Assembly (NCBI GenBank): GCA_026398575.1
Contig: JAPLSP010000282.1
Span: 1 to 19,983, forward strand
Source: Candidatus Sumerlaeota bacterium
GTDB lineage: Bacteria > Sumerlaeota > Sumerlaeia > JADFCT01
DNA length: 19,983 nucleotides
Reading direction: 5' to 3'
A program made the position numbers and the translations under genes. Below are positions 7,213-14,016 of this stretch, one piece after another. The notes below the pieces were generated by a model. It was not told where the DNA came from. It saw only the letters and a list, made by a program, of their open reading frames with translations, and ran no database searches. Within the stretch, counting starts at the first letter, position 1; each line of letters starts with the position of its first letter.

Positions 7213-8492
7213 AACCAGGCCGCGCGCAAATCCCGCTTTATATCCTGACCGCCATCGCGCTGGCCTTCAGCCTCGCGATCCTCGTCTGGCTGCATCAGCG
7301 CTACGCCAGCGACCGCGAACGGGCGCTGCAGGATATGTGCCGCTTCTTCACGCGCGACGAAGTCCTGCGTCCGCCGCATGACCTCAATTTGCGATTCGAC
7401 AAGATCGAAGACTTGGCGCGCAAGTCCGAGGAGACGCTCTTCGCCGAGCGCGTCTTCGTCACCAAAATGCTCGACGGCGGCCGCGAACATCTTGTCCGGC
7501 CGTTCTACTTTGCCGCGTTGAATCCCGGCTGGAAAGAATCTCTCGCCTCCTGGACCCGCCTGCCGCTGACCGATGAACGAGGCGAGACGTATGGGGCGCT
7601 CTATATCAAGGAAAACCGGACGACGCTGATGGCGGTGCGCGGCGCGATCGGGGGGTTGGGCGCGCTCTTGCTGCTGACGTTGGGATTGCTGACGGCGCGC
7701 CTGGTCTGGCAGCAAAGCGAACTGAAAGGCGCCTACGTCGCCCTGGCGGAAAAAGACAGGCAGCTCGTGCGGCACGAACGGCTGGCGCTGGTCGGACAGC
7801 TCAGCGCCAACATCCTGCATGAACTCAAAAAGCCGGTGGCCAATATCAAGCAGAACATGGCGGATCTGGAAATGATGCTGCTCGATCTGGCCGGATCGTC
7901 GCCGGCGGTCCGTTCAATCAAGGAACAGACCGAGCTGTTCTTCATGATCCTCAAAGATTTGGGCATTGAAAAAATGGCGCGCTCCCGGGACACGGAAAAA
8001 GAATACGCCGACCTGTATGGCATCCTGCGCCAGGCGTGCGCGCTCGTTCAGTACGAGAACAAAGCCCGGGAAATCGAAACCATCTGGGACCTTGACAATT
8101 CGCGTCCGCCGCTCGTGCTGGCGCCGCGCTATCGCCTGATCCAGGTTTTTTCGAACCTGATCCTCAACGCCTTCCAAGCAATGGACGGAAAAGGCAGCCT
8201 GACCCTCCGCGCCCGCATCGAAACTGGCAAAGTCATCTGCGAGGTGAGCGACACAGGACCGGGCGTCGCCCCCGAAATGCGCGCGCGCCTTTTCGAGCCG
8301 TTTGAATCCACCAAGCCCGAGGACATGGGTACCGGCTTAGGCCTCTACATCTCGCGCAACATCATCACCGAGTTAGGCGGAACGCTCGAACTGGCCCCTG
8401 CCGGGCCGGTTAAGCCTGGAGCGAATGACTCCGGCGAAAAAGGAATAGGCGCGCGATTTATTGTCGTATTGCCATTGGTGGAGGGGGAATAA
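7209..8492 (+). CDS. Membrane sensor histidine kinase
   Basis: Sensor kinase of 427 residues. The first transmembrane helix is near residues 10-28; a periplasmic sensor of about 115 residues follows; the second helix is near 146-166. The HisKA dimerisation domain carries the phosphoacceptor His204 in HELKKP. The HATPase domain shows the N box (N316 and N320, NLILNAFQAM), the G1 box DTGPGV from D348, the F region LFEPFEST and the G2 box GTGLGLYI from G374. It overlaps the PhnD-like gene by four bases (ATGA), so the binding protein probably signals to its periplasmic domain, by analogy with LuxP-LuxQ or TorT-TorS. No receiver domain or response regulator gene occurs in the window, so the output partner must be elsewhere. 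Confidence 0.93.
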   Translation: MKPGRAQIPLYILTAIALAFSLAILVWLHQRYASDRERALQDMCRFFTRDEVLRPPHDLNLRFDKIEDLARKSEETLFAERVFVTKMLDGGREHLVRPFYFAALNPGWKESLASWTRLPLTDERGETYGALYIKENRTTLMAVRGAIGGLGALLLLTLGLLTARLVWQQSELKGAYVALAEKDRQLVRHERLALVGQLSANILHELKKPVANIKQNMADLEMMLLDLAGSSPAVRSIKEQTELFFMILKDLGIEKMARSRDTEKEYADLYGILRQACALVQYENKAREIETIWDLDNSRPPLVLAPRYRLIQVFSNLILNAFQAMDGKGSLTLRARIETGKVICEVSDTGPGVAPEMRARLFEPFESTKPEDMGTGLGLYISRNIITELGGTLELAPAGPVKPGANDSGEKGIGARFIVVLPLVEGE

Positions 8493-8525
8493 GGAGATGA
8501 GAATCTATCTATTGAGCAGCATAAG

Positions 8526-8756
8526 ATGCAGATATCAATGAGCAAAAAAATCGCACCCACTCATAGACTTAGCAGTATTTCCAAGGCCGATTCTTATGAA
8601 AAAATCGGGGAGTTTTGGGATACCCATGATTTTACCGACTACGATGATCCGAAAAGGCCAGATGTCAAATTCATCATCAGTAAGCCTGAGCGCATTAAAT
8701 CCAAATCAAAAGCCTCATACCCGAATACAAATTTGCGCAAAAATAGAATAAAGTAA
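8526..8756 (+). CDS. Small CopG-type antitoxin-like protein
   Basis: Lysine-rich protein of 76 residues (or 72 if it starts at the ATG at 8538). The segment SYEKIGEFWDTHDFTDYDDP resembles the CopG_antitoxin family (Pfam PF12441), whose members carry an E..FWdtHD.tDY motif. Such proteins usually pair with a RelE- or BrnT-like toxin. No toxin gene is adjacent: the preceding gene is the histidine kinase and the following one is a dehydrogenase. The reading frame is AT-rich compared with its neighbours. No good ribosome site directly precedes either ATG; an AAGGAG lies at 8491-8496, about 30 bases upstream. It could be an orphan antitoxin or a remnant of a toxin-antitoxin pair. Confidence 0.55.
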   Translation: MQISMSKKIAPTHRLSSISKADSYEKIGEFWDTHDFTDYDDPKRPDVKFIISKPERIKSKSKASYPNTNLRKNRIK

Positions 8757-8776
8757 TGTTTTATCAGTTTTTTCGC

Positions 8777-8804
8777 TTGCATTTAAGATTCTAAATAATA
8801 ATAA
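8777..8804 (+). promoter_or_regulatory. Candidate promoter for the dehydrogenase gene cluster
   Basis: TTGCAT (8777-8782) and TAATAA (8799-8804) are separated by 16 bases in a distinctly AT-rich 87-base gap about 40 bases before the ATG at 8844. The match to consensus is partial. It would serve the dehydrogenase and the deacetylase after it. Confidence 0.3.
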
Positions 8805-8843
8805 GTCACCAATTGGGCGGCAAATGAGCTAGGGATATTATCT

Positions 8844-10028
8844 ATGCAGAAAATAACTGTGATAACCATGCCCGGCGATGGCATTGGCGAAGTTGTGATG
8901 CCGGAGGCGATTCGTGTTCTCGATGCCGTGGGATTCGAGGCTAAATATATCGAAGCGCCCATTGGGTGGAAATATTGGCAGCAAGAGGGCGATCCGCTGC
9001 CTCAGCGGACGATTGATCTGCTGACGAAGCATAAGCTGGGCTTGTTCGGCGCGATTACGTCCAAACCTAAAAAAGCAGCCGACGCCGAACTCGCCCCGGC
9101 GCTCCAAGGCAAGGGATTGGTTTATTACTCCCCCATCGTCAAGATGCGCCAGCTATTCGACTTGGATATTTGCATCCGCCCTTGCATCTCATTCCCCGGC
9201 AATCCGCTCAACTTCATCCGCCGTTCGGCCTCGGGCGGCGTCGAAGAACCCAAAGTCAACGTCGTGATCTTCCGCCAGAATACCGAAGGGCTTTATTCCG
9301 GCGTTGAATGGACGAACCCGCCTGCGCAGGTGCGCGCGGCGCTCGAAACGCATCCCAAAATGAAGGCGTACAAAAATGTCCCCGGCGAAGACCTGGCGGT
9401 CTCATGCCGCGTACTGACGCGCGGCGCCTGCCAAAGGATCATCCGCGAGGCTTTCGATCACGCCAAGCGCTTTGGCTACAGCTCCGTCACCTTATGCGAA
9501 AAGCCGAATGTGATCCGCGAGACATCGGGGATGATGGAGGATGAAGCGAAGACGATTGCAAAGGAATACACGGGTATTGCGCTATGGTCCGTCAATATTG
9601 ACGCCTTGATGATGTGGCTGACCAAGAATCCGGAGGACTATGGCGTTATAGTCGCCAGCAATATGTTTGGCGACATCATCTCCGATGGATTCGCCGGCCT
9701 GGTGGGCGGCCTCGGGTTCGCGTGCAGCGCCAATATCGGCCGCGAAGTGGCGGTCTTCGAGCCGACGCATGGCTCCGCGCCCAAATACGCCGGGCTCCAT
9801 CCGCCGATCGTCAATCCCATCGCCATGATCCTTTCGGCCTGTATGATGCTGGACCACATCGGCGAATCCCTCAAGGCCGAGCGCATTCGCAAGGCCGTCG
9901 CCCTGGCGGTCGCCGAAGGCAAAGTGAGGACCTACGACATGGCCAAGCTGCGTGGCGGGGCTGAAGCGATCGCGAAAGGCGCCGCCTCCACGACGCAAAT
10001 GACCGATGCCATTCTAGAGAAAATATGA
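8844..10028 (+). CDS. Isocitrate/isopropylmalate dehydrogenase family enzyme, probably NADP-type
   Basis: Beta-decarboxylating dehydrogenase of 394 residues oxidising a 2-hydroxy acid in the cytoplasm. Family marks are PGDGIGEVVMPEA near residue 10, NTEGLYSGVEW with the catalytic Tyr, EKPNVIRETSGMM with the catalytic Lys, NIDALMM and MFGDIISDGFAGLVGGLG with metal-binding Asp residues, and EPTHGSAPKYAG for coenzyme. Lys314-Tyr315 and TYDMAK (363-368) correspond to the E. coli isocitrate dehydrogenase residues that contact the NADP 2'-phosphate, so NADP is favoured. The substrate loop SPIVKMR keeps the Ser and Arg of isocitrate dehydrogenase but has Ile for the usual Asn, so isocitrate is likely but not certain; tartrate, malate or homoisocitrate types are alternatives. 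AGGGA (8831-8835) is 8 bases upstream. The next gene follows after 9 bases. Confidence 0.85.
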   Translation: MQKITVITMPGDGIGEVVMPEAIRVLDAVGFEAKYIEAPIGWKYWQQEGDPLPQRTIDLLTKHKLGLFGAITSKPKKAADAELAPALQGKGLVYYSPIVKMRQLFDLDICIRPCISFPGNPLNFIRRSASGGVEEPKVNVVIFRQNTEGLYSGVEWTNPPAQVRAALETHPKMKAYKNVPGEDLAVSCRVLTRGACQRIIREAFDHAKRFGYSSVTLCEKPNVIRETSGMMEDEAKTIAKEYTGIALWSVNIDALMMWLTKNPEDYGVIVASNMFGDIISDGFAGLVGGLGFACSANIGREVAVFEPTHGSAPKYAGLHPPIVNPIAMILSACMMLDHIGESLKAERIRKAVALAVAEGKVRTYDMAKLRGGAEAIAKGAASTTQMTDAILEKI

Positions 10029-10037
10029 GGATTGATT

Positions 10038-10859
10038 ATGAGAGAAACGTTCAAGTTTTATCGCCGGTCGGATAACGGCGCAGCGCAGGCCGGCGAGATC
10101 GGCAAAATATTCAGCGGATGGAAAGGCGCGAAGGAGCGATGGATGTTCCTGTCGCCGCATGACGACGATTCGGTCATCGGCGCCGGGTTGACGATCCTGG
10201 CCGGGATCGCGAACGGGATCGAAACCCACAGCGTCATCACGACAGACGGCTGCATGGGCTATTGCGATCTGTCGCAGCAATATTCGATTTCCGAAGAACG
10301 TCTGAAGGAAGCGGTCGCCAGCTATGTATCGCTGGGATTGCCGCCGGCGAATGTGCATTTCCTCCACTTCCCCGATTGCAGCCTCGGACACTACTCCGGA
10401 CGCCGCCGCACGGAGCACACCGACATAACCGACATCCATGACTACACCGGCCTGCAAAACGCCTTCACCTATATTCTTCGCAAGATAGCGCCGACGCGCG
10501 TTTTTCTGCCGACGGGCGCGGATTTCCATCCTGATCATAAGATGGTTCACCAGGAGCTGCTCATCAGCATTTTCCATGCTCAAGGCGAAATCTGGCCGGA
10601 GTTGGGCAAGCCAATTCCCCAGATACCGCAGGTCTATGAATTCGCCGTTTATTGCGATCTGCCGAAACCGCCGCAGATCAAGATTGAAGCCAAAGAAAAA
10701 ACACTGCAAAAAAAACTGGACGCCATCGCCACCTTCGTCAGCCAGCGGCAGATTTCGGCGATTGTCAGTCAGATTCGGCAGGCTGGCGCCGTGGAGTATC
10801 TGCACGAAGTCCAGTTCCAGCTTTATTCTCCTGAAAAATACGCCGGTCTTTTTCCCTGA
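10038..10859 (+). CDS. PIG-L/LmbE family deacetylase, second copy
   Basis: Predicted metal-dependent sugar or small-molecule deacetylase of 273 residues. The first metal motif is SPHDDD with His41 and Asp43/Asp44; the usual PDDE form is changed to HDDDS, keeping the His and Asp ligands but replacing the final acidic residue. The second motif is HPDHKMVH (164-171). It is only distantly similar to the BshB1-like protein at 4898. A TGAGG (10026-10030) lies 7 bases before the ATG and overlaps the stop of the dehydrogenase gene, so the two are almost certainly co-transcribed. The substrate is unknown; a sugar is suggested by the neighbouring TIM-barrel, phosphofructokinase and SIS genes. Confidence 0.85.
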   Translation: MRETFKFYRRSDNGAAQAGEIGKIFSGWKGAKERWMFLSPHDDDSVIGAGLTILAGIANGIETHSVITTDGCMGYCDLSQQYSISEERLKEAVASYVSLGLPPANVHFLHFPDCSLGHYSGRRRTEHTDITDIHDYTGLQNAFTYILRKIAPTRVFLPTGADFHPDHKMVHQELLISIFHAQGEIWPELGKPIPQIPQVYEFAVYCDLPKPPQIKIEAKEKTLQKKLDAIATFVSQRQISAIVSQIRQAGAVEYLHEVQFQLYSPEKYAGLFP

Positions 10860-10895
10860 CCGAGTCCTATCTTATACCGTAAGGAGATTGATGCA

Positions 10896-11759
10896 ATGAA
10901 TACGAGGATGATCACTGCTGCGTTCGCGGTTTGCCTGATACTGCCGCATGGAGCTGGCGCTGCCGAACAAAAAACCTATCCCTTCTTTCCGTTCTGCATT
11001 GATTGGCACGACTCCAAGAAGCTCTCGTTCACGGAGCAGGCCCAAATGCTCAAGGATCTTGGCTATGATGGCTTCGGGCTTATTTATCTGGATAAAGTCC
11101 CCGAGCGGCTGAAATCGCTCGATGACGCCGGATTGAAATTGTATCAGATCACCGTATCAGTAAATATTGCGCCGGGCAAACCTGCTTATGATCCGAAATT
11201 CAAAGAGGTATTGGCGCTTGTGAAGGGACGCAATGTTCAATTCCTGCTGTCGGTGGGCGGCGCAAAGCCGTCGGATGCTACCAGCGATACGCGAGGGGTG
11301 GAAGTCCTGAGAGGGATGTCAGACCTTGCGCGCGAATTCCCAGGCACACAATTGCTGCTCTATCCGCACGTCAGCAACTGGACCGAACGCATCGAGGACT
11401 GCGTTCGCGTGGCGGAAAAAGTGGATCGCCCGAATGTCGGGGTGATGTTCAATCTTTGCCATTGGCTGCGCGTGGACAAGCAGCGTGACTATAAGACACT
11501 GCTGGCGAAAGCGATGCCGCGGCTCTGGGCGATCTCGATCAATGGCGCCGATGAACGCGACGACAAACCGGGTTGGACACATTATATCCAGCCGCTAGGA
11601 GCAGGCTCATTCGATATCGGCGCCTTTTTAAAAGCGCTGAAAGACCTTGGCTACAAAGGCCCCATCGGCCTGCAATGCTACGGCATCGGCGGCGATACGA
11701 AAGAGCACCTCGCTCAATCAATGGAAGCATGGAAGAAGCTGAGCAAAAATCTGGAATAG
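10896..11759 (+). CDS. Secreted xylose-isomerase-like TIM-barrel protein
   Basis: Protein of 287 residues with a signal peptide (MNTRMITAAFAVCLILPHGA then GAAEQ), so it acts outside the cytoplasm. The mature part has the sugar phosphate isomerase/epimerase layout (Pfam AP_endonuc_2): LGYDGFGLIYLDKVPERLKS at the front, YQITVSVNI, a central LLLYPH strand, VGVMFNLCHWLRVD and a terminal GPIGLQCYG strand. In metal-using relatives the central motif is D..H and the last strand ends in Glu; here these read Asn186 (N..H189) and Gln260. From memory, secreted homologues in Planctomycetes and Verrucomicrobia have the same changes, so the group may not be a classical isomerase. AAGGAG (10881-10886) is well placed. 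It follows the deacetylase after 36 bases. Confidence 0.8.
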   Translation: MNTRMITAAFAVCLILPHGAGAAEQKTYPFFPFCIDWHDSKKLSFTEQAQMLKDLGYDGFGLIYLDKVPERLKSLDDAGLKLYQITVSVNIAPGKPAYDPKFKEVLALVKGRNVQFLLSVGGAKPSDATSDTRGVEVLRGMSDLAREFPGTQLLLYPHVSNWTERIEDCVRVAEKVDRPNVGVMFNLCHWLRVDKQRDYKTLLAKAMPRLWAISINGADERDDKPGWTHYIQPLGAGSFDIGAFLKALKDLGYKGPIGLQCYGIGGDTKEHLAQSMEAWKKLSKNLE

Positions 11760-11766
11760 CGCTTGA

Positions 11767-11811
11767 GTCGGACCGGTCAGACCCGTCGGACGCGTCGGAC
11801 CGATCGGACTA
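11767..11811. repeat. TCGGACCGG nonamer tandem repeat
   Basis: Five units beginning TCGGAC or TCAGAC occur at exactly 9-base intervals (11768, 11777, 11786, 11795 and 11804), with variable third triplets. The units contain overlapping GGTC/GACC palindromes. The tract fills most of the 84-base gap between the TIM-barrel and ThuA-like genes. Confidence 0.85.
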
Positions 11812-11843
11812 GCCAAAACACTCGGATCAGCTGAATAGCGCCC

Positions 11844-12596
11844 ATGATTAATTCATCCAAAATTATTTACCTTGGCGATGACACGCTTTCGCAAGCGGCG
11901 ATTTATCTGGCCGGGATCATGGAGCACTATGGTCTCGATTATGATTATGTTCCAAGCGCCAACACCCCCGATGAAAATTTTCTCAAACAACGATACGCTC
12001 TGTATGTGATCAGCGATTATCCGGCAGCGAATTTCTCCGAGACTCAGATGCGGCATATCGTGGAGAGCGTGCGCAGCGGATCGGGCTTGCTCATGCTCGG
12101 CGGATGGGCGAGTTTCCACGGAAGGTTGGGTGAATATCATCATTCGCCGCTGGCCGAGGCTCTGCCGGTCGCGATGCAGGAATCGGATGACCGGGTCAAT
12201 CACGCGCAGCCTTGCCTGATCCAAAAGGCGGCAGAACATGAAATCCTGGCCGGACTTCCTTGGGATACGCCTCCGGGGATTGGCGGGTATAATCGCTTCA
12301 CGGCGCGCCCAAACTCCCAAACGCTTCTGAAGGCCATTGCATTCAAGGTCCGCAATAACGGCGCCGCGAATTGGAAATTCGAACCGAAGGGCGAGGCGCC
12401 GTTGCTTGTGATCGGCGTGTATGGCGAAGGGCGAACAGCGGCGCTGGCCACCGACGTGGCGCCACACTGGGTCGGAGGATTTGTGGATTGGGGTGTCCCA
12501 CGCGTCACGCAACAAGTCGGCGCCGATTTCATCGAAGTCGGCGCCTGGTACGCGCAGTTCTTCCGCAATTTGCTGAAGTGGACGGGCAATCTATGA
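11844..12596 (+). CDS. ThuA/class I glutamine amidotransferase-like protein
   Basis: Protein of 250 residues resembling the putative glutamine amidotransferase family (Pfam PF07090/ThuA-like). It opens with a Rossmann-like strand (KIIYLGDDTLSQAAIYLAGI), then YALYVISDYPAANFSETQM and the loop LMLGGWASFHG (residues 83-93) where true amidotransferases carry the catalytic Cys. Here the elbow is GGWAS with no Cys, so it should not hydrolyse glutamine. The C-terminal part holds GEGRTAALATDVAPHW, typical of this family. There is no signal peptide. Related proteins often sit beside PIG-L deacetylases and sugar isomerase-like genes, as here. The function is unknown; a sugar-binding or sugar-modifying role is a guess. 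No strong ribosome site precedes ATG 11844; the nonamer repeat lies just upstream. Confidence 0.7.
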   Translation: MINSSKIIYLGDDTLSQAAIYLAGIMEHYGLDYDYVPSANTPDENFLKQRYALYVISDYPAANFSETQMRHIVESVRSGSGLLMLGGWASFHGRLGEYHHSPLAEALPVAMQESDDRVNHAQPCLIQKAAEHEILAGLPWDTPPGIGGYNRFTARPNSQTLLKAIAFKVRNNGAANWKFEPKGEAPLLVIGVYGEGRTAALATDVAPHWVGGFVDWGVPRVTQQVGADFIEVGAWYAQFFRNLLKWTGNL

Positions 12597-12709
12597 AAAG
12601 TGAGCAAACACAAACTCGTCAGGCATAGTGGGTGCAGGCATTTTCGAAAATCGCTATATCCTTGTTGTCCTTGACACACGATTTAATTCACCAGAAAAGG
12701 CGCCCCTAA

Positions 12710-13903
12710 ATGAAAGGCAACGTGATCATCGGACAAAGCGGCGGGCCGACCAGTGTCATCAATGCCAGCCTCAGCGGTATCATTCAAACCTGCCTTAAGC
12801 AATCGGGCAAAGGCGCGATTTATGGAATGCGCTACGGCATCCAGGGCTTCATGGAAGAGCAACTGATTGACCTTGGCGCCGAAAAGCCATCTGTGATCAA
12901 AGCCCTCTGCTCCACCCCCGGATCGGCTTTGAGCAGCTGCCGCCACAAAGTCAAGGAACCGGATTTCCCGCGTATCATTGAAGTCTTGAAGAAATATGAC
13001 ATCCGCTATTTCTTCCTGATCGGCGGCAACGACACGATGGATACGATTCATCGCGTCGAGGCGCACTGCAAATCGAACGGCTACGAACTCATCGGCGTCG
13101 GCGTGCCCAAGACGGTGGATAACGACCTGTTCGGCACCGACCATACGCCGGGATTTCCCAGCGCGGCGCGTTACGTGGCGATGTCCGTCCTGCAAGAAGG
13201 CATTCTGGCGCGCGATATGAAGCGGGTGGACCAGTTCGTCGTATTCCAAACCGTCGGCCGCTCGGCAGGATGGCTTCCAGCGGCGGCGGCATTGGCCAAA
13301 CGCGATGAGGATGACGCGCCGCACATCATCCTGATGCCCGAGCGCCCCTTCGATCGCGGCAAGTTTCTGGCCGCCGTCAAGCGCTGCCATGAGGCTTATG
13401 GCTTCGTCAGCATCGTCTGCGGCGAAGGCATCACGGACGCCGAAGGCCGCCCGGTCAGCGCCAGCGCGGTGACGGACAAGTTTGCGAACGTCGAATTCGG
13501 CGCGATGGGCGGAACCAGCGTTGCGATGGTGCTGCACCGCATCCTCAGCCAGGAATTCGGCTGGCGCGGCGAGTTCGAAGTCACCGAATCGCTCCAGATG
13601 TGCGCCGCCGACCGCGCGAGCAAACTCGACATCGAAGAAGCGTTCGCCTGCGGTCAGCGCGCCGTCCAACTGGCCGCCAAAGGCAAAACCGGCGTCATGG
13701 TCAGCCTCGTCCGCAAAAGCAGCGCCCCCTATAAATGCGCGTTCGGCGAGGTTCCACTACACGACGTAGCCGTCCGCGCCAAGCCGATGCCGGATGAATT
13801 CATCAATGCCGAGGCGAACTACGTCACCGAGTCGTTCTTGGAATACGCCCGCCCGCTCATCGGCAAGTTGCCCACATACACGCGGCTCAAAGGCGCTCGA
13901 TAA
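12710..13903 (+). CDS. 6-phosphofructokinase, pyrophosphate-dependent type
   Basis: Enzyme of 397 residues phosphorylating fructose-6-phosphate to fructose-1,6-bisphosphate. Signatures are GQSGGPTSVINASLSG at the start, LIGGNDTMDT (N107, D108), the catalytic loop PKTVDND (133-139), VFQTVGRSAGW and PERPFDRG. In ATP enzymes the two discriminating positions are Gly (GGDGS and PGTIDND); here they are Asp108 and Lys134, the pair that blocks ATP and favours pyrophosphate. The preceding position is Asn107 instead of the usual Asp. It is therefore probably a reversible PPi-phosphofructokinase (EC 2.7.1.90). AAAAGG (12695-12700) lies 9 bases before the ATG. A TTGACA at 12671 suggests, without a clear -10, that it may have its own promoter. 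It could join the sugar phosphate output of the neighbouring genes to glycolysis. Confidence 0.88.
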   Translation: MKGNVIIGQSGGPTSVINASLSGIIQTCLKQSGKGAIYGMRYGIQGFMEEQLIDLGAEKPSVIKALCSTPGSALSSCRHKVKEPDFPRIIEVLKKYDIRYFFLIGGNDTMDTIHRVEAHCKSNGYELIGVGVPKTVDNDLFGTDHTPGFPSAARYVAMSVLQEGILARDMKRVDQFVVFQTVGRSAGWLPAAAALAKRDEDDAPHIILMPERPFDRGKFLAAVKRCHEAYGFVSIVCGEGITDAEGRPVSASAVTDKFANVEFGAMGGTSVAMVLHRILSQEFGWRGEFEVTESLQMCAADRASKLDIEEAFACGQRAVQLAAKGKTGVMVSLVRKSSAPYKCAFGEVPLHDVAVRAKPMPDEFINAEANYVTESFLEYARPLIGKLPTYTRLKGAR

Positions 13904-13944
13904 ACGATGCGTAGTTGGATTTAACCATTGATTTGCGATTGACG

Positions 13945-13980
13945 CCAAGCGCTTCCTTGTGAGCACAATAAAGCGCTTGG
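13945..13980. repeat. 10-bp stem inverted repeat before the ATPase/DUF4276 pair
   Basis: CCAAGCGCTT (13945-13954) and AAGCGCTTGG (13971-13980) are perfect reverse complements separated by 16 bases, in the 113-base gap between the phosphofructokinase and ATPase genes. Only a loose T-rich tract follows. It could be a weak terminator for the upstream gene or a dimeric operator for the downstream pair. Confidence 0.6.
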
Positions 13981-14016
13981 TTTATCCGATTCATTTTCTG
14001 CAAAGCCGTTTGACCT

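Noticed and set aside
8497..8541. 14-codon frame overlapping the start of the antitoxin-like gene (ATGA), possible leader peptide
   Set aside because: The AAGGAG abuts the ATG with no spacing, so it would not be an efficient start, and nothing else supports it.
12593..12628. 11-codon frame starting on the stop of the ThuA-like gene
   Set aside because: Too short, with no ribosome site and no similarity; probably chance.
12683..13669. 328-residue minus-strand open frame opposite the phosphofructokinase gene
   Set aside because: The plus strand encodes all phosphofructokinase signatures; the antisense frame has no family resemblance.
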